Source: Adiantum capillus-veneris (Eukaryota; Streptophyta; Polypodiopsida; Polypodiales; Pteridaceae). Taken from it: a DNA stretch of 64,000 nucleotides. Under the pieces are notes generated by a model. It had not been told where the DNA came from, ran no database searches, and saw only the letters and a program-made list of their open reading frames with translations. The translations under genes were made by a program, and so were the position numbers. The stretch is from positions 88,512,381-88,576,380 of the forward strand of contig CM043957.1 of the NCBI GenBank assembly GCA_014529385.2, written 5' to 3'. The first letter of the stretch is position 1, and each line of letters starts with the position of its first letter. Below, piece by piece: positions 1 to 11,723 of this stretch.

Positions 1-958
1 CTAGAAGACTATTGGACAGTCTACCAAGGGGTCCAATGAGCATCCAACAACCCAATTGCTTGCCTCTTTCCTATTGGCCAGAAGACAAAAAGGTCCAATG
101 AGATTTTAGATGGATTATTTAAATACCTAAAGCTCTCACAAAAGGAAAAAGGGGGACGCTTGTCAAAAGGCTATCAACTATGCTTCTAATTTATGATTGG
201 CTAAGCTTTACGGGAGCAAATGGGAGGCCATCATGAGCATTTAGCAAGAGGGGTCAACCAAGATCAAAGAAGGGTCTACATTTTACTCATACACAATGCT
301 ACATGCACACACATACAGCTCATGTGTGCAAGAGGAACTCCATCTCCTTCTCCAAGCATTGAGAAGTAGAGGCCCACACCAAGAACTCTTGGCTTTGGAA
401 TGCAAATCCAACCAAGAGCCAAGCTTCAATGGCATGCTCATCTCCTCTACCATGGTAATTAATAAGCTAAGTTGTGCTATTAGAGTGATTATGTGAGGAG
501 AATACTTATTTCTCGTAAGATGCCTCTTCTTCCTCTCAATCTATCCTCATTCTCTGCTAGCTCTCACCATTTTTGAAGGTGCGTGAGGTCTTGGGACCGA
601 GGCTAGGGACACTAGGTGTATTTTTCAAGCATAATTTGGTGTATGAAGCTTCCATTTTCATCACACCAACTAGTTTTATCAAGGAACACAAAGATTGTAT
701 TGTACAAAAGTCTCTTATGACGGAAGAAGCTGTAATACAAAGCCTTTATGAAGGGGGGACCGGCTCCATGTAAATCCGGTCCGCAATTGTTGTCAATTTT
801 TCTATTTCTCTCTCTTTTCAAGTCAGTGTCAATGCCAAATTAGCTAGGTGTAAATTGCTATGTTGCTTTCTCAATTAAGTACTCTCTCTCTATGCTCATT
901 AGGAACCTATGTTATCAATTTCCGCTACACACAAGTTACTAGAGCATTAAAAGTTACA
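1..958 (+). repeat. Element A 5' LTR, truncated by window start
   Basis: This is the 5' long terminal repeat of element A. Base 1 aligns with base 7050 of the 3' LTR, so about 593 bp lie outside the window and the full LTR would be about 1.55 kb. It ends GTTACA one base before a primer-binding site. The two A LTRs differ at many positions and by small indels, so the copy is old. The LTR resembles that of element B in the block with AGGTCTTGGGA and the CCGGCTCC...CCGGTCC segment, placing A and B in one family. Confidence 0.85.
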
Positions 959-959
959 T

Positions 960-971
960 TGGTATCAAAGC
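960..971 (+). other. Primer-binding site of element A (initiator tRNA-Met)
   Basis: TGGTATCAAAGC matches the complement of the plant initiator tRNA-Met 3' end (TGGTATCAGAGC) at 11 of 12 bases. It follows the LTR end after one spacer base, as in element B. The one mismatch is a G to A transition. Confidence 0.85.
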
Positions 972-1368
972 TATTGGTTTCTCTTTTCTTGCTCAAGAAG
1001 AGAGGTCCTCAAGCTTGCTACAAATGGTTGGTGTTATTAATAGCAAAAGAGTAAGTAGAATAGGTATTTTTTGTCCTTGAAGCACACCTACTTTATGTAG
1101 TTAATGGGGACATGTCGAGAGCTATGGTCTTAATAATGGAATCCTACGGGGCTTGCTTATGGCTAACCATTATTGAGCTATTAGAAGCTTGATAGGAACC
1201 GGTGCTCTCTTGGCTCTGTTGAACCCTCTCTTCTATTCCTCGCAATTAATAATATTCGATCCACATGTATAGATGCTTGATTGCTTATCTTTGAAGGTAA
1301 AGAGGAGTAGCAACTAGGGCTTGAAGTGACAAAATACAAGTAAAAGTTTACAGCTAAAATTTGCTAGT
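972..1368 (+). other. Element A leader between PBS and gag
   Basis: About 400 bp of untranslated leader, collinear with the B leader (13256-13653), including the stretch with a purine-rich AAGAAGAGAGGTCCT and the AATAATGGA...CCATTATTGAGC inverted segment. No coding capacity is seen. Confidence 0.6.
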
Positions 1369-1533
1369 ATGGATGACAAAGGAAAAGAGATTGAAATGAA
1401 TGTTTATAGCTTTAATTTTGCTAATAAAAGAGCGACTAATGATGCCCCATGCTTGTAAACTATCTTGTAAACTCAAGTTTCAACGATAGAGCCCCCATCG
1501 AAAGAACGAGAAAGAAGTGAGTCTCCTGCCACC

Positions 1534-2622
1534 TTGGCAAAGATGGCTCCACGAAGACGACGGGAAAAATGCTCTCCAACACCCCCTGAACGGAGAAGAC
1601 CATCGCACACTTCTCTACACCATAATTCAAAGAGGGACGAGAGAAAACAAGAGAAGAAAAAGGCGAGAAAGAGGTCACCCTCTTCTCCATCTTCTTCATC
1701 CTCTTCTGCTTTTGAAGAAAGTGATGGTGAAGACAAGGAGGAACAAGGGAAGAAAAAGGAGAAAAAGAGGTCACCTTTTTCTCCATCCTCCTCATACTCT
1801 TCCTCTTGTGAAGAAAGTGATGGTATAGCTCTTAGACCACCTAAAAAAAGAGGCCATAGGAAATCCTATGCTGCATGGAAGAGGTCTTCCAAGCCCAAAA
1901 AGTTCAAAGAGGGAGGAAAGAACATCTCTTTCCTTACCTACAATGACACCTTTGGTGCTACAAACAAACTCTTGGCCTTCATCCAACAATTTGATGCGGC
2001 ATTTGGAGATGAGGGCTTCACGGAGTCCTCTAAGCTACGTCATGTAGCTATGCATTTTCAAAAGTCCTCCAGGAAATGGTGGTCTAGCCTACGAGCAAAT
2101 GGTGAAGCTCCACGAACATGGAAAGCTTTAAGAGTTTCCTTTATGAAGCAGTTTTTGGCTACCGATACCAAAGAAAAAGTACTCACCGAATGGCGAAACT
2201 TGAAGCTCTCTCCCTATGAATCTATTCACAAATATGTAGACAACTTTTGGGATTTACATCTCAAAGCCACTGTCTTCAAAAAGATGGATTTTGGAGAACA
2301 AAAACAACAATTTTGTGCGGGTTTAACGGAGGATAATGTGGAGTATGTTAACTCCCAAATGCCACGCACCATATCTGCGGTCATACACCATACCATGGTG
2401 GCTTCACGAATCAATTTCCAACAAGGGGCTAAGAGAAATCTTAAGCCCACGGAAAACAAGGACCATAATGAGCCTAAGGGGAAGGACAATGTCCAAAAGT
2501 CTCCCAAAGGCAACGCCAACAACAACAAAGATAAGGAGAACGGAGTTTATAAAGGCAAAAATAAACTCTGTCCTGAAGAGCTAGAGCATTATCGCAAAGA
2601 TAACCGTTGTTTCAAGTGCTGA
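1534..2622 (+). pseudogene. Element A gag fragment (capsid and half zinc knuckle)
   Basis: The longest gag piece of A, 362 codons. It has an Arg/Ser/Lys-rich N-terminal part with runs of Ser (about residues 10-100), then a retrotransposon capsid segment (about 120-290) with the family hallmarks FDAAFGDEGF and KWWSSLR, then a Lys/Asn-rich linker and the first half of the CCHC knuckle, CFKC, directly followed by TGA. In B the same codon is GGG (Gly), so this stop is an inactivating change. The first Met here is internal; the family start is at 1369. Confidence 0.85.
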
Positions 2623-3419
2623 GAGCAAGGGCATGCCGATCGTGCTTTCCCCCATAAGACTACACGTAATGAGCCTCTTAGAGCTACCTTGGTCGAAGTT
2701 CAAGAAGAGGATGCTCATCACAAAGGATCTCCTCTATGCCATGCTTGGGGAAAGGTAAGAGAACATGATGCTTTTATTCTCTTTGACCATGGTTCTACTC
2801 ACAATTTCATATCCACAGAGTTGGCCACCAAGTTGGCATCCAAGCCTATGAGATGGGAGATGTCCTACCTGCCGATGGTGCTTTCAAGAGGCAAGAAGCC
2901 TCAGTCACTCCCTTATTTGGGAAATTGAGGCTCCATGTCTAAATCTATGTGGACAAGGAGGATTTCTTTATCTCTCCTCTCAAGCACGAGGATGTAATCC
3001 TAGGGGCACCATGGTTTGATCACATGAGTGCCAATGTTAAATTCCCTGAAAGGAAAATCTACTTTAGGTTCAGAGAAAAAGATATGTACATAGATGCTAA
3101 GGAGTTGGGTAGTACCATACCTCTTGTACATAAGCAAGCTTTCAATAAGTCAATAAAGAGCTCTATTTCCGTGTACATGATTTTTGTTAAAGATACTCAA
3201 AATGAATCTAATGCTTTCGCAAAAGAAAATATACATAATCAAAAGGAATTAGAGTTATTCAATTTCCTCAAGGGGTTTCAAGATGTTTTTATTGACGATA
3301 TCCCTTATGAACTACCGCCAAAGCGAGGCAATGACAACCATGCAATTGAACTTCTTCTAGGAAGTTCACCACCTAATAAACCTCCTTATAGAGTTTCCCA
3401 AGGTCAATAAGAGGAGATT

Positions 3420-3914
3420 ATGCGGCAAGTGCATGAGTTAGTTGAGAAGGGCATGGTTAGACCCAGCTCATCTCCATTTTGTTCACCAGTGTTATTAGTG
3501 CAAAAGAAAGACGGCACATATCGTATGTGTGTTGACTGTAGAGCACTAAATAGGATCACTATCAAGAATAGGTTTCCCGTTCCACGGGTAGAAGACCTAT
3601 TTGATAAGCTACAAGGATCGACCTACTTTAGTAGGATTAACCTAAAAAGTGGCTACCATCAAATAAGGATAGTTGATCAAGACATTGTAAAGACCGCATC
3701 CGCATTTCATACTACGTTTGGTCTTTACGACTACATTGTCATGCCTTTTGGCTTGACCATTGCACCAGCCACATTTAACCGCTTGATAGAGAAGCTATTC
3801 AGGCCTCACCGAACCTTTACTAGAGTGTTCTTTGATGATATAATCATCTACTCTAATTACCTAAACAAACAAGCAACACCTCCAGGTAATATTTCAAGTT
3901 TTACGAGAGAATAA
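3420..3914 (+). pseudogene. Element A reverse transcriptase fragment
   Basis: RT fingers and palm of the Ty3 type: VRPSSSPFCSPVLLVQKKDG, then MCVDCRALN, PRVEDLFDKLQGSTYFS, the DLKSGYH motif reading NLKSGYH (first catalytic Asp changed to Asn), PFGLTIAPATF, and the F-F-D-D box. A TAA at 3408-3410 separates it from the protease linker; B has Gln (CAA) there. A frameshift follows soon after the DD box. The Asp to Asn change alone would disable polymerisation. Confidence 0.85.
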
Positions 3915-4614
3915 ACTTTATATTAATCGAAAGAAAAGTGAGTTTTTCTTAGAAGAGATTCAGTATTTAGGTCACATTATCTCTCAAGATGGCATCCAAA
4001 TGGATCCATAAAAGCTAGAGGTAATAAAAGGATGGCCTAATCCAAGGAATCTACATGAACTAAGAAGCTTTATAGGTATGTGTGCATACTATAGACACTT
4101 CATAGAAAAGTTCTCACAAATCGCCGAACCATTACATGACCTAACAAAGAAAAACGTTAGATATATATGGTCCACCAAGGAGAACAATGCTTTCAAAAAT
4201 CTTAAAGAAAAACTTATCTCTCAACCTGTGCTTACACTACCGAATCTCTCAAAGCCATTTGAGGTCCAATGCAACACGTGTGGAGATTTCCTTGGAGCTG
4301 TTTTGCTCCAAGAAGGGCACGCCATATCCTATGAAAGTCGAAGGCTTGACCCTATTGAGCAAGCTCTAGGCATTTATGAGAAGGAACTCTTAGCACTTCT
4401 ACATGCTCTAGACTCGTGGAAGCACTATTTTTTGGGGACTCCTTCATTTTGCGGATGGATCACCAAAGCCTTAAGTACTTCATGACGCATACCAAGCTCT
4501 CCGACAAACAAATGAGGTGGGCAAATTTCCTTTTGCAATTTCATTTTCATATTTCTGACATTGCTGGCAAGCATAATCAAGTAGTCGATCAACTCTCAAG
4601 AAGACTGAAACTGA

Positions 4615-5992
4615 ATGCGGTCTCCACAGCAACTCACAATGATCTATCATCTATCAATGATAGATGAGTATGCTATTGATCCCAATTTTAGAGATGTGAT
4701 TTTATCCCTTGCACTAGGGAAGAAAGAAGAACCATTTACCCTACAAGATGGTTATCTTCTCTATGGCAATAGACTATGCGTTACTAACTCACTACGTGAG
4801 AAAGTAATGTATGAATATCATGCTCCTCCTTATGTGGGGCATAAAGGGATTCAGTCTACCCTAAAGTGGATAGAAACATATTTCTGTTGGCATGCCTTGA
4901 AAGCAAACATACAAGAGTATGTTTCAAAATATGTGGTATGCCAAAAGACAAAGTTTGATAGACGGAAGCAACCTGAATTTCTTCAACCTTTGCCAATCCC
5001 TAATTCATTGTGGGAGAGCATATCCATGGATTTTATCTTTGGATTTCCCAAGTCTATCCATGGGAATACATGAATATGGACGATTGTAGACAGATTTAGT
5101 AAACGAGCACATTTCATACCTGTCAAAAACACTATCAAAGCCCATCAAATGGCAACTCTCTTTATATCACAAATCTTCAAGTACCACGGCTTGACAATGT
5201 CCATAGTGTCGGATAGAGATCCTAGAAAGACCAGTAATTTTTGGAAGGGTCTCTTTGAGAATTTAGGTACAAGGATAAACTTATGTTTGGCCTATCATCC
5301 CCAAACGGATGGCCAAAGTGAAATAGCTAACCTAACCATTCGTGATCTACTAAAAGCTTATGTCACAGAAGTAGATCAAAAGTCCCAATGGGAGAACTAC
5401 ACCCTTAGTGGAGTATGCTTACGATAGCACTGTACATACTTCCATGGGAAAAACACCTTTTGAGGTGATAGAGGGAAGATCAATAAGTCCTTTGCTTCTC
5501 CAGGTACATGGAAAAATCTTCGCTACAGATGAATATAGCCAACACCTACAAGAATCTTTTCAAAAGATTAAGGATGCTATATACATCTCTCAGCAAAGGA
5601 AAAACACTACTGCTGATAAGCACAGAAGAGCCCTAGCCTTTAAACAGAATGATTGGGTCTTGCTTAAGTTTCCCAAGGCTCGATTAAGGCACACAACGGG
5701 CACGAACCCTACGGGACACCAAAAGTACTATGTTAAGTTAGCAAAAAGGTACTATGGTCCCTTCCAGATTCTTAGACCAATCAATGAGATGGCCTATCAA
5801 CTCAAGTTGCCCATCCATTGGCTCATACACAATGCTTTTGATGTGAGCCTACTAAAGCCTTACAAAGGAGAGCCACCTCAAGAACCAATTATTGAAGAGC
5901 TACCGGAGATTCAGGACCAAGAAGAGGTGCTACAGCCCGAGTTCATTCTCCAATACGAAGATAAGGTATTACAAGCTGGTAAGACTATCTGA
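4615..5992 (+). pseudogene. Element A integrase fragments
   Basis: Three pieces (4615-5073, 5149-5427, 5408-5992) make up an integrase. They show an N-terminal HHCC zinc region with VVCQKTK, the first catalytic Asp in SMDFIFG, the second in SDRDPR, the Glu in DGQSEIAN, and a C-terminal region ending at the chromodomain linker. A TGA near 5070 replaces the Gly codon of the GNTGIW stretch of B, and a frameshift lies near 5410. It is a relic of the strand-transfer enzyme. Confidence 0.85.
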
Positions 5993-6106
5993 TGATATCT
6001 TATCAAGTTTGAAAAATATCCTTTTGAAGATTCTAGATGGATGCAAGGCATACAATTAAAGGATAATCTAAACCTTGTCAATGCTTACAATGATTCCCCA
6101 GAGTAA

Positions 6107-6456
6107 GCAAATGTAAATATGTATATATGAAGAAGGTTTTTGTCTTATAAGACTCTCTTTTTCTTTATTGTGCACAAATTTTAATAAATATGGATGCTTA
6201 GGATCATGTTTGTGGAGACGACGTCTCCCAAATACCAAGAGCTTCTCACTCTACTATGGAATATTGATATGGACTAATGTGCAGACATGCTTGTAGCAGC
6301 TAACGCTCTCAAGCACCAAATGGACTAGTGATCCATTCTAGGATGATGTCGTAGGATAAAATAGGGATCCTCTACCCGCTAGCAAATGGACTAATGACTA
6401 GGCTTTATCTTCTCTACTCTTAGTTGAGGACGACTATGATTTCAACAGAGAGGTAA
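6107..6456 (+). other. Element A 3' untranslated region and polypurine tract
   Basis: Noncoding stretch collinear with 18436-18794 of B, including the GACGACGTCTC and GATGTCGTAGG blocks. It ends with a purine-rich CAACAGAGAGGTAA (6443-6456) that abuts the 3' LTR and would prime plus-strand DNA. No frame of interest. Confidence 0.65.
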
Positions 6457-6829
6457 TGTCATAAAAACTAATATCTAATACTCCCAAATGATTTTCTCAT
6501 GTTAAACTGATCATTTAATATGGGGAAATACCATGAGAGTAAAAGCTAGAATATTGGTAAGGCTGCAGACCGGTCTCTGTCAAGGATCCAAAGGAGGGAA
6601 AATAGGGATCCAAAGGGGGTAGCTTGCAGAAGAGCAATGTGCTTCAATGGGGCTCAAAAGACCTAAGGTTCAGCTCCATTAAGACTTCCATAGGCTAAGG
6701 TTCCAAAAATTAAACCTTTTATCCAATGGCCAAAGCATAGGGGAATTGGATGGTCATGGGAAGACTAAAAAAGTCTTCTCACATCCCTAGGAAGGAGGGA
6801 ACGAGCCCATTTTGTAGGGGATGAGAGAG

Positions 6830-6863
<34 letters not shown>

Positions 6864-7821
6864 CAAGGCTTCCCCTTTACACAAGGGGAATACTGGACAC
6901 ATGTCAAGCTCCTAGGCCAGTTGCCCCCAACCTCCCCTCAAATCCTATTGGATGGCCATGGAGGTGGACCAATGAGAATTAGGCTAGAGCAAATTTAGTC
7001 TAATCAATTTAAAAATTCTTGATAAAAGAACCAATAGAAATTAAGCTCCCTAGAAGACTATTGGAAAATCTACCAAGGGGTCCAATGAGCATCCAGCAGC
7101 CCAATGGCTTGCTTGATTCCTATTGCCCAGAAGACAAAAAGGTCGAATGAGAGTTTAGATGAATTATTTCAATACCTGAAGCTCTCACAAAAGGGGAAAG
7201 GGGGACACTTGTCAAAAGGCTATCAACTATGCTTCTAATTTATGATTGGCTAAGCTTTACAGGAGCCAATGGGAGGCCATCATGAGCATTTAGCAAGAGG
7301 GGTCGACCAAGATGAGAGAAGGGACTACATTTTACTCATACACAATGCTACACACACACACAACTCCTGTGTGCAAGAAGAACTCATCTCCTTCTCCAAG
7401 CATTGAGAAGTAGAGGCCTACACCAACAACTCTTGGCTTTGGAATGCAAATCCAACCAAGAGCCAAGCTTCAATAGCATCTCTACCATGCTAATTACTAA
7501 GCTAAGCTATGCTATTAGAGGGATTATGTGAGGAGACTACTTCTTTCTTGTAAGATACCTCTTCTTCCTCTCAATCTATCCTCATTCCTTGCTAGCTCTC
7601 ACCATTTTTGAAGGTGTGTGACGTCTTGGGACTGAGGCTAGGGACACTAGGTGTGTTTTTCAAGCATAATTTGGTGTATGAAGCTTCCATGTTCATTACA
7701 CCAACTAGTTTTATCAAGGAACACAAAGATTGTATTGTACAAAAGTCTTCTATGATGGGAGAAGCTATAATACAAAGCCTTTATGGAGGGGGGATCGGCT
7801 CCATGTAAATCCGGTCCTCAA
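6457..7821 (+). repeat. Element A 3' LTR, missing its last ~180 bp
   Basis: It starts TGTCATAAAA directly after the polypurine tract. From 7050 it aligns with the 5' LTR (1 onward) until 7821, matching base 779 of the 5' copy. There it breaks into a GA microsatellite and unrelated sequence, so about 180 bp ending in GTTACA are lost and no target-site duplication can be read. A (CA)n run lies at 6832-6861. Confidence 0.85.
6832..6861. repeat. (CA)n microsatellite in A 3' LTR
   Basis: About 15 CA units inside the A 3' LTR. The equivalent 5' LTR part lies outside the window. Confidence 0.95.
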
Positions 7822-7822
7822 C

Positions 7823-7823
<1 letters not shown>

Positions 7824-7905
<82 letters not shown>
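7824..7905. repeat. (GA)n microsatellite at the A 3' LTR breakpoint
   Basis: About 40 uninterrupted GA units. The A 5' LTR has no such tract at the matching place (about 780). The tract marks the junction between LTR sequence and unrelated DNA. Confidence 0.97.
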
Positions 7906-7906
<1 letters not shown>

Positions 7907-8639
7907 AAAGAAAAAATCAATCCTTCCCTTCACTTCTAATACACCAAGGGCAAGAGCTCCCATAGGTCAAGAGTCAAGCAAGTTCTCCCCTTTCCTTCTG
8001 TATAACTGAAAACTCCTCCCACAAGAGTAAGAGCATTTCCTCCAAAGCCATCCCAAAAGATCCTAAATAACCCCCAATCCTCATGTTCAAGATCACAAGA
8101 GAGCACCCCAACACTAACAAGAGTGTAAGAGAGTTCAATTCTTCTTCTTATCTTCTCCAAGAGAGAGAGGGAACCCCCAAAGCAGACACCAAAACAAAGT
8201 AGATTCTTCAACTCTCAACAAGAGAGCTTCCCAAGAGTCTAGCCATCCTTCATCCTTCCCAAGGGGTTCCCAAGAGTCTAGCCCTCTATTGATATGATGG
8301 ACTACCATTCATTGGTCCCAAAGCCCAATTACTTGATCAAACCTATTATTTGGTGCCCTATTTGTGGCAAAAAGCCCATGTTGGTGGCCAATTTTCAAGA
8401 AAATGCTACTAATGTCCACATTTTTTACACCCTTATAGTGCACAAAGGCCCGAAGCCAAATTTTTAAAACTTCATAAGGCTTTTCTACAGAGGTCCAAAG
8501 ACCCAAAACTCGTGTGCCAAAGCAAGACTCTAAGAAATGGATACTGCAATGGTGATCTTCTACCACATAAAACTTATGCGGATAGACATATTGGTTAATT
8601 TGGACAAATATCAACGAATAGCTTTGAATGTCCTGTTGT
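7906..8639. other. Unassigned junction sequence between elements A and C
   Basis: I recognise no family here. The first part is A/C-rich with purine patches and contains a direct repeat of TTCCCAAGAGTCTAGCC (near 8229 and 8268). It looks like untranslated LTR or leader sequence rather than coding DNA. The second part holds the minus-strand frame listed at 8309-8614. It could be the tail of C, a scrap of another element, or host DNA. Confidence 0.4.
8309..8614 (-). CDS. Unrecognised 101-codon frame next to element C
   Basis: Open minus-strand frame at the 3' edge of element C. The translation is mixed polar and aromatic, with a segment HFLESCFGTRVLGLWTSVEK and a C-terminus ending VIGLWDQ. I cannot assign a domain. 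The open frame extends a few codons upstream of this Met into the region after the C integrase. It may be the end of a C reading frame, a captured fragment, or chance; nothing here supports expression. Confidence 0.25.
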   Translation of the reverse strand: MIFVQINQYVYPHKFYVVEDHHCSIHFLESCFGTRVLGLWTSVEKPYEVLKIWLRAFVHYKGVKNVDISSIFLKIGHQHGLFATNRAPNNRFDQVIGLWDQ

Positions 8640-9700
8640 GTAGGTTGGAGTTTTCCTCCATTGCAAGCTGCTTGTATAAGCTACAGGAAATAAGATTTCC
8701 TTGAGCTCATGAATCTAGAAACACTATTGCTTCCACTTGATTATTTCCACCTTGACTTTGTTTGTTGGATCCACTGTAACCTTGTGATCAAATTTTGTTA
8801 TTTTGAGTGCATTTATCCGTAGTAGTGGTCCTTTCTTGTGCCTCTATTGTAGAAGCTTTCTCTTTGCCATTCATTTCTTTGCTTGCACTCAAGCTTCTTT
8901 GACTATTCGCTGATTTTCTTGAGTCCTTCTCTTCTCCTCATGGATTTTTCAAGCATGTCCTAGGTTAGTGGAAAACGATACTTTTTAAGCCTGCATCCAC
9001 TAATCCAATTGGGCATTTCTTCCCATCGAATGTAGCAAGCTTGACAGCCCCACTTAGTGATAGATCTTTGATCACAAAGGGTCCCATGCCTCCTTTTTAA
9101 GTTTCTTGGCATGTTGTTTCAATGTGTAGACCAAGAAATAATCGCCTGTTTTAATTTCTTTCGAATGTACATGCATTTTAAAAACTCCTTTTTCCTTCTC
9201 TTTTGAGCGTACATAGAAGCTAATGCTTTCAAGTGGAGCTCATCTAGCTTTTCAAGGTCATCTATTCTTGAAGACAATTCATGGCTGGTCCATTCTAGTT
9301 GCTTAGCTACCCTTAGTGTTGGGATTAAAAACTCCATGGGCAAGATAGCGTTAAGACAAAACACCATGTTATACGGTGTTGTTCCAATAGATGTCTTATA
9401 AGCTACCCTGTAAGCCCACAATGTAGAGTGCATTTTTTGATCCCAATCAGTCCTTGAATCAGATACTATTTTAGTCAATACATTGCACAAGGTTTTATTT
9501 GTAGCTTCAACGTGTCCATTTTCCTATGGATTGTAGGGAGCAGACGGTTAAGACGGTTTTTGTTGTCTTATCCCATGAGAAATGGCCTCCTCTTATTCCT
9601 CCATGTGCATGTTCTAAGATTGGCAAATACGTGCTTTTTGTTGCACATATCCTGAGCTGATTATCCTTTCTTCTCTCATAGAGCTGATTTTCAATCAATA
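8640..9700 (-). pseudogene. Element C integrase with its catalytic core deleted
   Basis: On the minus strand the N-terminal zinc part (about 9698-9550, with HAHGGIRGGHFSWDKT) passes abruptly into sequence that belongs just after the catalytic Glu (GHVEATNKT, near 9515). The block carrying both catalytic Asp residues and most of the core, about 140 codons in D, is absent. The C-terminal part (9490-9119) is well conserved: STLWAYRVAYKTS and a Lys-rich tail. Beyond 9119 a degraded stretch still matches element E, including CCACTAATCCAATT (8998-9011). No active integrase is possible. Confidence 0.8.
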
Positions 9701-10636
9701 TGAAGTCTCTAGTCTCTATTTCTATAGCTCTTTGACATGCTCAAGAGGTATTTTCAGGAAACGTTCTTATTGTTTGGTAGTCAATTATATATTGACTCCA
9801 TTCTGGTGCAATCATCACTTGAAACAGTATTGCATGTTCTACTCGTGGTGTAGATTTTCATGGCACAGTTAGTAATGTACTCATGAACATCAATGCACAT
9901 ATTTGGCCAATAAACTCCGAATTATTTCAATTGTTGATATGTTTTTTGTTTGCGAGCAATGGAATGCCAAGTCTTAAACATGTGCTTCTAAAAGATAACA
10001 ATCATACTCTTTGGGACTTATGCATAATTGTAAAATGTTTTCTGAGCCTAGATGATACAAACGTCCATCAATTAATTAAAATTTCTTGGATTGTCAAATT
10101 ATCTGTCGTTCAAATTCTTGCTCAGTCCTATCAAACTCTCCTCCATAGCACAATAAACTGACTATCTCATGGACCACTTGGGTACCATTTCAACATTGAA
10201 AAGTTATTTGCCTTCTGAAAGATAATCTGCTCAAAGATGTGTCTTTCCCATTTTAACCACTATTGTAAAATCAAACTCCAGCAATATGATAAACCATCGT
10301 ACAATGCATTCGGTATTGCATGTTTTGTTTACAAGGTATAAGAGGGCTTGATGATCAGTGAAAAACACAAACTGGTTTGCAAGGAGATAATTCCAAAATT
10401 TCTTAACAGCATATATCATCCCTAGCCCTTCCCTCTCAGTGGTTGTGTAGTTCTTTTCAACATTGTTGAGTTGTCTGCTGGCATAATAGACTGAAAAATC
10501 CATATTTCCTTCTCTTGGCTAAGCCAAGATGCATCCTATAGCAGCATCAATATGAACATGAAAAATCTTTCCCCAATCTGGTGCTTTTAATACGGGCGCG
10601 GATATGAGTGCTTTCTTCAACTTTTGAAATGACTCC
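9701..10636 (-). pseudogene. Element C RNase H region
   Basis: Minus-strand remnant of the RNase H domain. The clearest part is 10231-10503 with YASRQLNN, TTTEREGLGMIYAVKKF, FTDHQALLYLVN and LLEFDFTIVVK, matching D and E residue for residue over long stretches. Upstream (10504-10636) it contains the linker LKKALISAPVLKAPDWG and HVHIDA. 9701-10230 is the degraded RH-IN linker. Ty3-type RH removes the RNA strand after minus-strand synthesis; here it is a fossil. Confidence 0.8.
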
Positions 10637-11077
10637 TCACACTCCTTCATCCATTTGCAGACTACTATAAGTTGAGCAAACTATGGTTTCCTTTGGTTCA
10701 CTAGGATTGTCAAAGCATTCATTATTTGCATCCTCATCCAGCTCAAGATGCTCTAGAGAGTCATAAAACAACTCCTCTTTGTCCGTTTCCACCGGTTCAT
10801 CTGTTTTGGGTTGTTCAGAGACTAGTTCCTCATCTTCCCCTTTTACCACGCTAACCATATAGTATGGGACCACGTCATAGCCATGTTTGTCGCAAAACTT
10901 TATCGTGGGACCATCTAAATTAGCACGCACATCTACGGTATCTAGAATATGCATCCATTTTAAAGGCTCTAGAATTTCTTCAGTGAAGGTTTTAGGAATG
11001 TATTCCTTGTCTTCAATTTCCCTTTCCAGAATACACTCTTCTCGTTTTAAGCTTCCCCATTGAGAGGCTCCACACAT
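10637..11077 (-). pseudogene. Element C acidic linker, joined directly to the RH region
   Basis: 146 codons matching the acidic linker of E (56718-57212): GSLKREE near the start, a central Asp/Val-rich part, and an acidic tail (EELFYDSLEHLELDED). In E about 1.3 kb of RT follows. In C the linker passes within a few codons (about 10665) into the KWMKECEESF...LKKAL segment that precedes RNase H, so the whole RT palm is deleted. Confidence 0.75.
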
Positions 11078-11224
11078 CCATAGCTCCTATGGCATACCTA
11101 ACCAAGCTGGAAGCTCAAATCCTGCTAATGTAGCTAAATCAAACTCTTCAGTTGGGGTTCTGTTCACATCTTTGTAGACATGGTCTTTAAGGTTTATGCG
11201 CGTAGTGGCTTCCATTTGTCTAAG

Positions 11225-11723
11225 TTATATATGATCATATCCCCAGTCTTGGACCATCTTCAATTGTCGCACCAATGGTCGTCCAAGTATTATATCATAG
11301 TTGTTCTTCTTGCCAAAATCTACTATAGCAAAGGTATGCTCATACTCAATGCTATAAGAAGTAACAATTACCTTCTCTAGAAGCCCTAAAGGTTTCTCCA
11401 TATAACCATTTGATAATTGCAATTTCATCCTTGTGGCTCTAAAGGTAGGTTTTCCCAATTTCTTCCATATCTCTTTGGTTGCAATGGCCACACCCGCTCC
11501 ACTGTCAAGAATTGCCATGGTTGTTACACCTTGGAGCTCAATGATGGCAAGTGTAGTCTTGCCATCCTCGCCGTCACAATACTCCCCTACCTTGTTTAAT
11601 GGTATTGGTCGCATGTATAACTGAGGCTTTTCAAGATCTCTGATCCCCACTTTTATTTGTCAAGTCGGATCCTTTACACCAAAATTTTCTAAGCATTTTT
11701 TGACTCTCTCCCACATGTTTGGT
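11225..11723 (-). pseudogene. Element C protease, cut by insertion of element B
   Basis: A retropepsin-type aspartic protease. It has TLAIIELQGVTTMAILDSGAG with the catalytic D-S-G-A, then IATKEIWKKLGKP, MEKPLGLLEKVIV and the C-terminal ILGRPLVRQLK. These match PR of D and E closely. The frame continues upstream to 11723, where the LTR of B begins. The core looks intact here, but the polyprotein around it is destroyed. Confidence 0.85.

Larger units (their letters stand above)
1369..6106 (+). pseudogene. Element A gag-pol, decayed chromovirus polyprotein
   Basis: Collinear with the intact B polyprotein but broken by stops, frameshifts and a deletion. The start at 1369 (MDDKGKE...) aligns with the B start. 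About 190 bp coding for the N-terminal gag helices are missing after codon 30. Capsid lies at about 1900-2440; the zinc knuckle near 2608-2660 reads CFKC then TGA and has lost its last Cys. PR has D-H-G-S-T near 2790. RT is in pieces at 3420-3914 and 4078-4485, with F-F-D-D near 3830 and a frameshift just after it. RH and IN pieces run 4416-5992. Two adjacent TGA codons near 5991 stand where B has two Arg codons before the chromodomain. The frame ends with TAA at 6104-6106. No functional product is expected. Confidence 0.9.
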
